Source of the DNA: Halioxenophilus sp033283405 | GTDB taxonomy: Bacteria > Pseudomonadota > Gammaproteobacteria > Pseudomonadales > Cellvibrionaceae | NCBI RefSeq assembly: GCF_033283405.1 | Contig: NZ_JAWMQR010000002.1 | Location: forward strand, 496,001-560,000 | Direction of reading: 5' to 3' | Length of the DNA: 64,000 nt | Shown: one piece after another, positions 27,846-36,312 of the stretch | Position numbering within the stretch: the first letter of the stretch is position 1 | Layout of the letters: each line of letters begins with the position of its first letter | Notes under the pieces: model-generated | The model's input: the letters and a program-made list of their open reading frames with translations, nothing else | Told to the model about the DNA's origin: nothing | The model's database searches: none | Position numbers and translations under genes: made by a program

Positions 27846-28774
27846 TACTCTTTAAGATCGGTTGCAATAAATTGTTCACAGGGAGGCGATGGGCTCTCGT
27901 CGTGAAACATCTATTTGCTAAGAAGTGCTAAGCAGCTTCTATTTTTTAGCTATTAGAAACTAATTTTAAATTACAAAACCAAATTAACTATCGGTTTCAG
28001 TGGGCTCTTAACCACTAACCCACAGATTTCGTGAATAGCACTGAATATAAACTGTGGATAATGAAGCCTAAAAGTCACAAATCGTCGACCCACCCTCAAT
28101 GGCTACTTTTTAACCACTGTAAATTCTGCGTAACAACTGCCCACTTTCTGTTTCCTAAGTTAACAATCGGTCACTTATTTTTGACTGCTGGTAACACTCA
28201 ACCCAATTAGCCTGCACTTATTGTGCACTGCAATATGGCTCATCGGGTCAACGACAGAGCACATGTTAAAGTTATTTCTAGCTTTTGTGGATAAACCTGG
28301 CGTGAAACATAAGCCATCCACCGCTAGCCGGGAGGCTCGGCTCTTGACTAATGGCGGCGCCGGTGACCCGAAAAACAGCTCAAATTCACCTGTCGAGCGG
28401 TAATTAGCACCGGTAGCCTGTTGGCTATGTAGGCCGACTGTATTAACCAAAAACAGGCCAACCCCAACGAGACGGCACCAGTTAAACCGATTTTTAACAA
28501 CTGGCCCCTTCACCTGCCGGCAACCTAGGCAATGAGCCCCAGGTTAGCCACCATGAGATACGGGACGGCCACACCCAAATAGTAGGGCCAGGGGAGAAGC
28601 CCCATAAACAGCGTAGAAAATGACAGTACTACGGTCAGTGCCAGCAGCGACGGCAACAGCTAAAGTTTTTCGAGAGCCATGACATCTTGTGCTTAGCGAC
28701 CTAGCAACGCCTGCCCGGGTAAAAAACTCCGATTACGCACCACAGAGGCTAAAGGTCTGCACAGAAGCACCCGC
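27846..28774. other. 929-bp gap between trpC and hemB without a clear gene
   Basis: The hemB promoter must lie in the lower part, which is AT-rich (27900-28020). A hairpin AGAAGTGC-TAA-GCAGCTTCT followed by ATTTTTT at 27921-27947 looks like a plus-strand terminator with no obvious gene to serve. On the minus strand, 28525-28659 reads as 44 hydrophobic codons between two TAG stops, which could be the remnant of a membrane protein. The 112-codon minus ORF at 28175-28513 has no coding character that I recognise. Confidence 0.5.
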
Positions 28775-29572
28775 CTAGTTGAACATCTCCATTAAGCGCA
28801 GACCCGGGTCATCGGCGCGCATAAAGGCCTCGCCCACCAAAAAGGTGTTGACGTTATGGCCGCGCATGGCGGCGACATCATCAATGGTGTGAATACCGCT
28901 TTCGGTTACCACCAGGCGATCGGGGGGAATGAACTGCAACAGGTCGAAGGTGGTATCGAGGGAGACCTCAAAGGTGTGCAGATTGCGGTTATTGATACCA
29001 ACAAGACGGTTGGGCAGCTGCAGGGCGAGCTCCAGCTCTTCGTGGTTGTGTACCTCCACCAATACGTCCATACCCAGCTCCAGAGCCAGGCTATTGAGCG
29101 CCTGCAGACGTTCCGGCGCCAGACAGGCGACAATCAGAAGAATGCAGTCGGCTCCAATGGCGCGCGCCTCCAACACCTGATACTCATCGACAATGAAATC
29201 CTTGCGGATAACCGGCAGGCTGGCCTCCAGACGCACCTGCTGCAGGTATTCATCCGCGCCCTGAAAAAAATCGACATCGGTTAACACCGACAAGCAGGCA
29301 GCGCCACCACGGGCATAACTACGGGCGATCTCGCCCGGGTAGAAATCTTCGCGAATCACACCTTTGCTGGGCGAGGCCTTTTTAATCTCGGCAATCACCG
29401 CCGCCTGGCCAAGCGCCAGTTTGTTTTCCAGCGCCTGCACAAAGCCGCGCGGTTGATCGCCATTGGCGGCGATTCTTTCCATCAGTTGCTCGCGACTGAC
29501 ACGCGCTTGGCGTTCGGCAATCTCTTCAAACTTTCGCGCGACAATTTTCTTTAATACGGTAGGCGTGTTCAT
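28775..29572 (-). CDS. trpC: Indole-3-glycerol phosphate synthase
   Basis: TrpC closes the indole ring in tryptophan synthesis. The 265-residue TIM barrel has AVIAEIKKASPSKGVIREDF near the N-terminus, RKDFIVDEYQ, VGINNRNLHTFEV and VTESGIHT, all family signatures. It is monofunctional (no fused PRAI domain). Last gene of the trpE-G-D-C run. Confidence 0.97.
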   Translation of the reverse strand: MNTPTVLKKIVARKFEEIAERQARVSREQLMERIAANGDQPRGFVQALENKLALGQAAVIAEIKKASPSKGVIREDFYPGEIARSYARGGAACLSVLTDVDFFQGADEYLQQVRLEASLPVIRKDFIVDEYQVLEARAIGADCILLIVACLAPERLQALNSLALELGMDVLVEVHNHEELELALQLPNRLVGINNRNLHTFEVSLDTTFDLLQFIPPDRLVVTESGIHTIDDVAAMRGHNVNTFLVGEAFMRADDPGLRLMEMFN

Positions 29573-29637
29573 TGAACTGTCTCTTCGGTAACTGCTGTAA
29601 CTATGACCGGGCTAAAACGGGTTGTGTGGTAAAACGG

Positions 29638-30672
29638 CTAGGCCTTAAAGACGCCACTAAAGGCGACCAGCTCGGCCAGCTTCTCCCGCGCCAGGCCGCT
29701 GCCGATGGCATCCTGGGCCATGCTGACGCCGTCGGCCAGAGAGCCGGCGACACCGCTAACGTAGATCGCCGCGCCGGCGTTAAGGGCGATAATATCCAGC
29801 GCCTTCTGCGCCAATTCGCTCCTATCGTTGGCCAAGGCCTGGCGAATTAACACCAGGGACTCCTGGCAGCTGGCCACAGTCAAGCCATCGAGCGACTGCT
29901 GTTGCAGGCCAAAATCCCTGGGGTTGATGGTGTACTCGGTGATTTCACCCTGCTTGAGTTCGGCCACCTGGGTATCGGCGGCGATGGAGATCTCATCCAG
30001 GCCATCGCTGGCGTGCACCACCAACACGTGTTCACTGCCCAGGCGCGCCAGCACCTCGGCTAGCGGCCGGCACAACTCGGCGGAGAAGACACCCAGCACC
30101 TGACGCTTGACGCCGGCCGGGTTGGTGAGTGGCCCCAGCACATTAAAGACGGTGCGCAGGCCCAACTCCTTGCGCGGGCCGATGGCGTACTTCATGGCAC
30201 TGTGATGGGCCGGGGCAAACATAAAGCCGACGCCAAGCTCGCTCACCGCCCGGGCGACCTGCTCGGGCGTCAGGTTGAGATTGACACCGGCGGCTTCCAG
30301 AAGGTCGGCACTGCCGGTGCTGGAGGAGACAGAGCGGTTGCCGTGCTTAGCGACATGGCCACCGGCCGCGGCCACCACAAAGGCAGCCGCAGTGGAGATA
30401 TTAAACAGATTGGCACCGTCGCCACCGGTGCCACAGGTGTCGACCAGATGCTCGGCGTTGATCTCCACTCGGGTGGCCAGCTGGCGCATCACCTGGGCGG
30501 CGCCGGTAATCTCGTCGACGGTTTCACCCTTCATGCGCAAAGCCACCAGAAAGCCACCAATCTGAGCGTCGGTGGCCTGGCCGGTCATGATCTGGGTCAT
30601 CACCGCGCTCATCGCCTCAGTGGTTAAATTGCGCCCGGCCACCACTTCATTTAAGGCTGTTTTGATATCCAT
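29638..30672 (-). CDS. trpD: Anthranilate phosphoribosyltransferase
   Basis: TrpD transfers phosphoribose to anthranilate. In 344 residues the PRPP motifs DTCGTGGDGANLFNIST and KHGNRSVSSSTGSADLLEA are intact, and the HHSAMKYAIGPRKELGLRT anthranilate segment follows. It is a single-domain protein with no fused amidotransferase; trpG is a separate gene 12 nt upstream. Confidence 0.97.
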   Translation of the reverse strand: MDIKTALNEVVAGRNLTTEAMSAVMTQIMTGQATDAQIGGFLVALRMKGETVDEITGAAQVMRQLATRVEINAEHLVDTCGTGGDGANLFNISTAAAFVVAAAGGHVAKHGNRSVSSSTGSADLLEAAGVNLNLTPEQVARAVSELGVGFMFAPAHHSAMKYAIGPRKELGLRTVFNVLGPLTNPAGVKRQVLGVFSAELCRPLAEVLARLGSEHVLVVHASDGLDEISIAADTQVAELKQGEITEYTINPRDFGLQQQSLDGLTVASCQESLVLIRQALANDRSELAQKALDIIALNAGAAIYVSGVAGSLADGVSMAQDAIGSGLAREKLAELVAFSGVFKA

Positions 30673-30684
30673 AGCAGACTTCTC

Positions 30685-31263
30685 CTAAGCGCTGATGAAG
30701 TTGTGCAGCAGGGCGTGGCCGTGCTCCGAAAGGATCGACTCCGGGTGGAACTGCACCCCCTCGATGGCCAGATCCTTATGGCGAATACCCATGATCTCCT
30801 CCACCTCGCCAGACTCTGTTTGAGTCCAGGCGGTCACCTCCAGGCAATCGGGCACACTGGTTTTATCGAGCACCAGTGAGTGGTAACGGGTGGCGGTGTA
30901 GGGGCTCGGCAGGCCGCGAAACACACCCAGGCCAGCGTGGTGAATGAGTGAGGTTTTGCCGTGCATAATCTGGCCGGCACGAACAATGCGGCCGCCAAAG
31001 GCCTGGCCAATACTCTGGTGGCCAAGACAGATACCCAACAGAGGGATCTTACCGCCCAGCTCTTTAATCACCGCCAGCGAGACGCCGGCCTCATCCGGGT
31101 TGCCGGGCCCGGGCGAGATAACAATTTTTTTCGGCGCCAGCTCGGTGATCTCGGCCACACTCAGTTCGTCGTTGCGGATCACCTTCACCTCGGCCTTCAG
31201 TTCGGCCAGGTACTGCACCACGTTGTAGGTAAATGAATCGTAGTTATCAATCATTAAAATCAT
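30685..31263 (-). CDS. trpG: Anthranilate synthase component II (glutamine amidotransferase)
   Basis: TrpG supplies ammonia from glutamine to TrpE. The 192-residue class I amidotransferase has DNYDSFTYNVVQYL, the oxyanion SPGPGNPDEAG, the nucleophile Cys in GICLGHQSIGQAFGG and the catalytic VQFHPESIL. It may double as PabA for folate, as is common. It follows trpE by 13 nt. Confidence 0.96.
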   Translation of the reverse strand: MILMIDNYDSFTYNVVQYLAELKAEVKVIRNDELSVAEITELAPKKIVISPGPGNPDEAGVSLAVIKELGGKIPLLGICLGHQSIGQAFGGRIVRAGQIMHGKTSLIHHAGLGVFRGLPSPYTATRYHSLVLDKTSVPDCLEVTAWTQTESGEVEEIMGIRHKDLAIEGVQFHPESILSEHGHALLHNFISA

Positions 31264-31276
31264 CTTGGCCGCTCCC

Positions 31277-32743
31277 CTATAACACCATGTCCACTGCCCG
31301 GAACATCGCCCGCGCCTTATTCATGGTCTCCTTCCACTCCAACGCGGGTTGGGAGTCCGCCACAATACCGGCCCCGGACTGCACATAGAGGGTGCCGTCT
31401 TTGATAACCGCGGTGCGAATGGCAATGGCGGTATCCATATTGCCGTTCCAGCCGATGTAACCCACCGCACCGCCGTAGATACCGCGCTTCTCCTGCTCCA
31501 GCTCGTCGATGATCGCCATCGCCCGAATCTTGGGGGCACCGCTGAGGGTGCCGGCCGGCAGACTGGCCTTGAGCACATCCATCGCCGACAGCCCCGGGCG
31601 AATCTGGCCGGTGACATTGGAGGTGATGTGCATGACGTGGGAGTAGCGCTCCACCACCATTTTGTCGGTCAGTTTGACGCTGCCGGTCTGCGCCACGCGA
31701 CCGACATCGTTGCGCCCCAGGTCGATCAGCATCAGGTGCTCGGCAATCTCTTTCGGGTCGGCCAGCATCTCCTGCTCCAGGGCCAGATCCTCCTCCTCGG
31801 TGCGGCCCCGGCGACGGGTGCCGGCAATCGGGCGCAAGGTAACCTCGCCGTGCTCCAGGCGCGCCAGAATCTCTGGGCTGGAGCCCACCACCTGGTGATC
31901 GCCCAGGTCGATAAAGTAGAGGTAGGGCGAAGGGTTGAGGTTGCGCAGCGCCCGGTAGAGGTTGAGCGGCGAGGCACTGAACGGAATGGAGAGGCGCTGG
32001 GAGAGCACCACCTGCATGGTATCCCCGGCCAGCACATGGTGTTTGATCGACTCAATGGCGGCGTGGAAATTCTGCTCGCCAAAGCTGGAGGTGAACTCCG
32101 CTTCACGGGCGTGCTCACCGGTGAGTTTAATAGTGTCGGTCGCGGGTGCCGGCTGCCCCAGGCGGGCTTGCAGTTCGTCCAGGCGCGCTTGCGCCTGTTG
32201 ATAGGCATCGGCCTGGCTGGCATCGGCCACCACAATCAAAATGATTTTGCCGGCCAGGTTATCGAACACCAGCACCTCTTCCGAGACCATCAGCAGAATG
32301 TCGGGGGTGCCGATCACATCCTCATTGACGCTGGCCTTCAGCTTGGGCTCGACATAGCGCACGCAGTCGTAGCCGAAGTAGCCCACCAGGCCGCCGTTGA
32401 ACACCGGCAGGCCGGGCAGCACCGGCACGTGGTAGCGGCTGCGGAACTCTTCGACGAAGGCCAACGGGTCGGCCAGTTGATAGGACTCCACCAGCTCCCC
32501 CCGGCAGCGCACCTCCACCTGTTCACCACGGGCGGTGAGCACAGTTTGCGCGGGCAGGCCAATGATGGAGTAACGCCCCCACTTTTCACCCCCCTGCACC
32601 GATTCAAACAGATAGGAGTGTGGCCCCTGGGCCAATTTCAGATAGGTGGAGACCGGAGTATCCAGGTCGGCCAGCACCTCCCGGTAGACGGGAATGCGGT
32701 TATAGCCTTCTTGCTGTAGTTGTTCGAACTGTTGCGGCGTCAT
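31277..32743 (-). CDS. trpE: Anthranilate synthase component I
   Basis: TrpE makes anthranilate from chorismate. The ATG at 32743 (MTPQQFEQLQ) is chosen; upstream in-frame codons belong to the leader. It has 488 residues with feedback-site LLESVQ-like wording (SYLFESVQGGEKWGRYS), and the chorismate-binding C-terminal half (PIAGTRRRGRTEEED, LPAGTLSGAPKIRAM, GGAVGYIGWNGNMDTAI). A leader ORF with closely spaced Trp codons lies upstream. Confidence 0.97.
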   Translation of the reverse strand: MTPQQFEQLQQEGYNRIPVYREVLADLDTPVSTYLKLAQGPHSYLFESVQGGEKWGRYSIIGLPAQTVLTARGEQVEVRCRGELVESYQLADPLAFVEEFRSRYHVPVLPGLPVFNGGLVGYFGYDCVRYVEPKLKASVNEDVIGTPDILLMVSEEVLVFDNLAGKIILIVVADASQADAYQQAQARLDELQARLGQPAPATDTIKLTGEHAREAEFTSSFGEQNFHAAIESIKHHVLAGDTMQVVLSQRLSIPFSASPLNLYRALRNLNPSPYLYFIDLGDHQVVGSSPEILARLEHGEVTLRPIAGTRRRGRTEEEDLALEQEMLADPKEIAEHLMLIDLGRNDVGRVAQTGSVKLTDKMVVERYSHVMHITSNVTGQIRPGLSAMDVLKASLPAGTLSGAPKIRAMAIIDELEQEKRGIYGGAVGYIGWNGNMDTAIAIRTAVIKDGTLYVQSGAGIVADSQPALEWKETMNKARAMFRAVDMVL

Positions 32744-33056
32744 CTCTCTGTTCCTGAGCAACGGCCGGTCGATGAGTTGCACTGTGCAGTGGTAAAGACC
32801 AGCCAATCTTTGAGTTTGGTTGCAAACCGGAGCGGGTCCGGCGATGCCCCGCAAAAATCAACAGCAGCTATCGACAACTGGGGGCAGGAGATCAGGTTAG
32901 CGACGCCATCGCCAAGCGTGATGGAGGACATTGGCCATCAGGGGGAGGGAAAACTGTGTAGTTTGGCTCTGTAACATTACGGTTCCAGCTCGGCAATTAC
33001 GCAGGGCGGTAAGAAAGAGGCGCTAGTTTAGCCAGCCTCGGCTTGCCCGTCCAGCC
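32744..33056 (-). promoter_or_regulatory. trpE leader region with candidate attenuator
   Basis: Between gph and trpE. On the minus strand it holds a 26-codon leader ORF (separate entry). Downstream RNA can form CCGGA-CCCGC-TCCGG (32827-32841) followed by UUU. The leader segment GGCGATG, which covers the Trp codons (32907-32913), is complementary to CATCGCC (32840-32846), overlapping that hairpin by two bases. Mutually exclusive folds of this kind are what transcription attenuation needs. The terminator stem is short, so this is a proposal. Confidence 0.5.
32897..32977 (-). CDS. trpL: Candidate trp leader peptide
   Basis: A 26-codon ORF starting ATG at 32977 (GGA 7-8 nt upstream) and ending A-W-R-W-R-R-stop; TGG-CGA-TGG are the only Trp codons. 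Trp leaders typically carry such clustered codons at their end. Attenuation of trpE is known in Pseudomonas. A shorter version could start at an internal ATG (32938) but has no Shine-Dalgarno. Confidence 0.55.
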   Translation of the reverse strand: MLQSQTTQFSLPLMANVLHHAWRWRR

Positions 33057-33740
33057 TCAAGCGGGCGCAAGCAGCTCGGCCAGATTGTCACCCAGCCAGA
33101 GCGGGCCGAATTGACTCAGATCCTCCCCCCGCGCGTAACCATAGCTAACCGCCAGGCAGGGCACGCCCGCCCCTTTAGCGGCGAGCAGGTCGTTGCTGGA
33201 GTCGCCCACCATCAGCGCTTGCTCGGGCGCCACGCCATATTCAGCCAAAAGTGTGGTTAGTGGCAGCGGGTGTGGCTTGCGCTGGGCCAGGCACTCGCCG
33301 CCCAGTAGACGCGAGAAGTAGTGATCAACCCCCAGGCTCTGCAACATGGCCGGCACAAATTCGATGGGCTTGTTGGTCACCACCGCCTGTGCCACGCCGC
33401 GTTCGGCCATAAAATCCAACAGTGCGCGCACCCCGTCAAACAGGCGCAGGTCGCACTCGGCGGTATCGGCATAGTGGCGGCGAAAGCCAGCCAGGGCGCG
33501 GTCGAACAGTGCCTGGCCCAGGTTGGCATAATCGAGCGCCTGCTCCACCAACAACCGTTGCCCGCCACCCACCCAGGTGCGCACCCGGGCCTCACCGGCC
33601 GGTGCCACACCCAGCTCGGTCAACAGCCGGTCCACCGCCAGAGCGATGCCGGGCACACTGTCGACCAGGGTGCCGTCGAGATCGTACATCACCAGCTGCG
33701 GCAAGCCGCCCAGAAGTACCTGTAAACGGTTGCCGCTCAT
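33057..33740 (-). CDS. gph: Phosphoglycolate phosphatase
   Basis: HAD-family phosphatase that removes 2-phosphoglycolate. ATG at 33740 overlaps the rpe stop (TGATG) and has AAGGGG at 6 nt. The nucleophile motif is YDLDGTLVDS and motif III is MVGDSSNDLLAAKGAG. The order rpe-gph-trpE is that of Pseudomonas, which favours Gph over the related MurNAc-6-P phosphatase MupP, although the amgK-murU genes nearby make MupP worth keeping in mind. Confidence 0.88.
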   Translation of the reverse strand: MSGNRLQVLLGGLPQLVMYDLDGTLVDSVPGIALAVDRLLTELGVAPAGEARVRTWVGGGQRLLVEQALDYANLGQALFDRALAGFRRHYADTAECDLRLFDGVRALLDFMAERGVAQAVVTNKPIEFVPAMLQSLGVDHYFSRLLGGECLAQRKPHPLPLTTLLAEYGVAPEQALMVGDSSNDLLAAKGAGVPCLAVSYGYARGEDLSQFGPLWLGDNLAELLAPA

Positions 33741-34423
33741 CAGCACCCCTTCAGTTGCGACTGGGCCAGCTGTTCGCGCAGGGCGGCAATGGCCAGAGCG
33801 TAGTTGGCCTTACCAAAGATCGCCGAGCCGGCAACAAAGGTATCGGCACCGGCGGCGGCGATGTTGGCAATGTTATCGGCGGTCACACCGCCATCGACCT
33901 GCAGGCGAATGGCTTTACCGGTGGCATCGATGGCGGCGCGCGCCTGGCGCACCTTATCGACCACGTAGGGGATAAATTTCTGGCCACCGAAGCCCGGGTT
34001 AACCGACATCAACAGCAGCATATCCAGCTGCGGCAGCAGGGTTTTAATGCTGTCGACCTCGGTCCCCGGGTTGAGCACCAGGCCCGCCTTGCAGCCGGCA
34101 TCTTTGATCAGCTGTAGGGAGCGGTCGACGTGGCGGGAAGCCTCCGGGTGAAAGGTGATATAGTCCACCCCCACCGCCGCAAACTGGCTGATCATCTCAT
34201 CCACCGGCTCCACCATCAGGTGGACATCAATGGGGGCGGTGATACCAAAGTTGCGCAGCGCCTTGGCGACCATGGGGCCCACCGTCAGGTTGGGCACATA
34301 GTGGTTATCCATTACGTCGAAATGGATCATGTCGGCGCCGGCGGCCAGCACGGCGGTGACCTCCTCCCCGAGGCGGGCGAAATCAGCCGCTAAAATAGAG
34401 GGAGCGATTACAAAATCAGTCAT
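33740..34423 (-). CDS. rpe: Ribulose-phosphate 3-epimerase
   Basis: Rpe interconverts ribulose 5-P and xylulose 5-P. ATG at 34423 follows AAGGTG by 6 nt and gives 227 residues. Metal and catalytic residues are in HFDVMDNHYVPNLTVGP, HLMVEPVDEMI, MSVNPGFGGQKFI and VDGGVTADNI. Its start is only 27 bp from the start of the divergent DUF3530 gene. Confidence 0.96.
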   Translation of the reverse strand: MTDFVIAPSILAADFARLGEEVTAVLAAGADMIHFDVMDNHYVPNLTVGPMVAKALRNFGITAPIDVHLMVEPVDEMISQFAAVGVDYITFHPEASRHVDRSLQLIKDAGCKAGLVLNPGTEVDSIKTLLPQLDMLLLMSVNPGFGGQKFIPYVVDKVRQARAAIDATGKAIRLQVDGGVTADNIANIAAAGADTFVAGSAIFGKANYALAIAALREQLAQSQLKGC

Positions 34424-34450
34424 AGCATTCACCTTAACGACAGCCCCTCC

Positions 34451-35635
34451 ATGGCCAGAAACTTGATTGAAGTGAGAAAACAGAGCAACCCCCTGACGCG
34501 CATTGCCCGGGGGGCGCGCATTGTACTCAAATCTGCCGCGCTTGAGCAAAAAACACGCACCCTGGCGGCCAGCCTGGTGTTGATTGCCGGTGCGACGCTG
34601 CCCCAAACCAGTTTTAGCCAAGCGGCCAGCAGCAGCGAAAATAGCAGCGCAGCCAGTGCCGACAAACCCGGTGACAACACCACCACCCAAGCCACCCAAG
34701 CCACCCAAGCCACCCAAGCCAACGATACCGCCAGCAACAGCGTGACGGCGACCGCAAACCGGGTGGGTAGCCCGCCGGACCACGCCCTGGAGTGGCTGGC
34801 GGCAACGCTGCGTACAAAAGACCCAACCACCCAGGCGCACTGGCTACCGGTGGCCGAACAGGAGTTTCTGGCACTGCTGCGCCCGGCGCAGCAGCCCACC
34901 AGTCGCGGCCTGGTGATTTTACTACCGGGGCGAGAGCAGCACCCCGACTGGCCCGACCTGATCCACCCGCTCAGGGTAGAGCTGTCCGATAACGGCTGGA
35001 CCACCCTGGCCCTGGAACTGCCCAGCGCCCAGCTGCCCGTCACCCCACCCCGGCCACAGCCGGCGGAGGTAGACGAGCCACTACCCACCGATGCCACCGA
35101 CTCCGACCAGCTGCAAGCCAATGACGCCCCAGCCCCCGACGCGACCTCAGCCGCCAACCCGCCTGCCACACCGGCTCAGCCGGCTACGCCAGACGTCATA
35201 ACCACCCCCCCGATCCCGGTGGACGCCCAGGTGGAGCAGCTATTGGAGGCGGCCCTGGCTCTGGCCAGAGCTGAAAACCGCCACATCACCCTGGTTGGGG
35301 TCGGTGAAGGGGCCTACTGGGCCACGCTGTTGGTAAGCCGGCTGACACTGATGGAGGAGGAAAACGACGAAACTAACAGGAGTGTGGTGCTCAAACTGGT
35401 GTTGCTGGATGCGCGGGATCTGCCCAAGGCCAGTGATCCACGCTTGGACCAGCTGCTAACACGGCCACTGCCGGTGCTCGACCTGACCGACGACCTCAAC
35501 AGCCAGCCGACCCGGGAGCGGCGCCGCGCCGCCAACCGGGTGGGTTACCCCGACTACACCCAGCAGGAGCTGATGCGCGGCAGCCCCGAGCAGGAGCGGC
35601 TGGTCAACCGGGTACAGGGCTTTTTGACGCGCTAG
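34451..35635 (+). CDS. Secreted DUF3530 family alpha/beta-hydrolase-like protein
   Basis: A 394-residue protein with a long basic N-terminus and a hydrophobic export signal (TLAASLVLIAGATLPQTSFSQA). After it comes a Ser/Thr/Ala-rich linker containing four TQA units encoded by a 9-bp tandem repeat. The rest matches DUF3530: RGLVILLPGREQHPDWPDLI and LVGVGEGAYWATLLVSRL resemble the strand/nucleophile elbow of alpha/beta hydrolases, but the elbow reads GVGEGA, with Glu in place of the nucleophile Ser, so catalysis is doubtful. Two further Pro/Ala-rich inserts lie mid-protein. Its stop overlaps that of murU. Confidence 0.75.
   Translation: MARNLIEVRKQSNPLTRIARGARIVLKSAALEQKTRTLAASLVLIAGATLPQTSFSQAASSSENSSAASADKPGDNTTTQATQATQATQANDTASNSVTATANRVGSPPDHALEWLAATLRTKDPTTQAHWLPVAEQEFLALLRPAQQPTSRGLVILLPGREQHPDWPDLIHPLRVELSDNGWTTLALELPSAQLPVTPPRPQPAEVDEPLPTDATDSDQLQANDAPAPDATSAANPPATPAQPATPDVITTPPIPVDAQVEQLLEAALALARAENRHITLVGVGEGAYWATLLVSRLTLMEEENDETNRSVVLKLVLLDARDLPKASDPRLDQLLTRPLPVLDLTDDLNSQPTRERRRAANRVGYPDYTQQELMRGSPEQERLVNRVQGFLTR
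34685..34720 (+). repeat. 9-bp tandem repeat, four copies, in DUF3530 gene
   Basis: ACCCAAGCC is repeated four times without mismatch. The unit is in frame and encodes Thr-Gln-Ala; copy-number change would lengthen or shorten the linker without a frameshift. Confidence 0.95.
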
Positions 35636-36312
35636 CCGGCCAGCCGCCGGCGCAGCGTCGCCAGCCGCTCGGGAGTACCCACATCCAACCAATAGCCGTC
35701 GTAAACCTGGCCGCTTAGGCGGCTCTGGGCGATGGCCCAATCAAACACCTCTTTCAGACCGAAACAGTCCCGCCGCTCGGGGTAGTCCGCCACCAGCTCC
35801 GGGCGCAGCAGGGCGATACCGCTGTAGGTGTAGGCTGGCGCGCCGACCAAGCGCTGGCCTACCCGGTTGGCCGCACAGCTGAAGTCGCCGCTGGGGTTGT
35901 GCTCGGGGTTGGCTACCAGAATCAGATGCCCGAGCGTCTCGGACGGCAGTGTCAGTGCGGCCAGCTCCGCCAGGGGTAGGTCGCACCAGACATCGCCATT
36001 GACCAGCAGAAATGGCTCGGCGCCCAGCAGGGCCAGGGCGCGATTAATACCGCCGGCGGTCTCCAACGGCTCCGCTTCGCGGGAGAAGGTAACCACCAGA
36101 CCGTAATCACTGCCATCGCCGATGGCATCGACAATCTGCTGGCCCAGATAAGCGGTGTTGATCACCACCTGCTCAATACCCGCCGCCCGCAGACGGCGCA
36201 GATGGTGGCCGATCAGGGTATCATCGGCCACCTGCAACAGGGGCTTGGGGGTAGTGGCCGTTAACGGTAGCATGCGGGTGCCTTTGCCCGCCGCCAGCAG
36301 CATCGCCTTCAC
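35632..36312 (-). CDS. murU: N-acetylmuramate alpha-1-phosphate uridylyltransferase
   Basis: MurU makes UDP-MurNAc from MurNAc-1-P in the peptidoglycan-recycling shortcut that bypasses fosfomycin-sensitive MurA. The nucleotidyltransferase motif LLAAGKGTRMLPLT is at the N-terminus, followed by VNGDVWCD (metal) and the C-terminal YWLDVGTPERL. The GTG start overlaps the amgK stop (GTGA), a 4-nt overlap. It has 226 residues. Partner of AmgK. Confidence 0.93.
   Translation of the reverse strand: MKAMLLAAGKGTRMLPLTATTPKPLLQVADDTLIGHHLRRLRAAGIEQVVINTAYLGQQIVDAIGDGSDYGLVVTFSREAEPLETAGGINRALALLGAEPFLLVNGDVWCDLPLAELAALTLPSETLGHLILVANPEHNPSGDFSCAANRVGQRLVGAPAYTYSGIALLRPELVADYPERRDCFGLKEVFDWAIAQSRLSGQVYDGYWLDVGTPERLATLRRRLAG

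Noticed and set aside
28175..28513. 112-codon minus-strand ORF in the hemB-trpC gap
   Set aside because: No ribosome binding site, unusual composition, no motif; kept only as part of the gap description.
31349..32719. 456-codon plus-strand ORF opposite trpE
   Set aside because: Antisense shadow of trpE with no recognisable domain.
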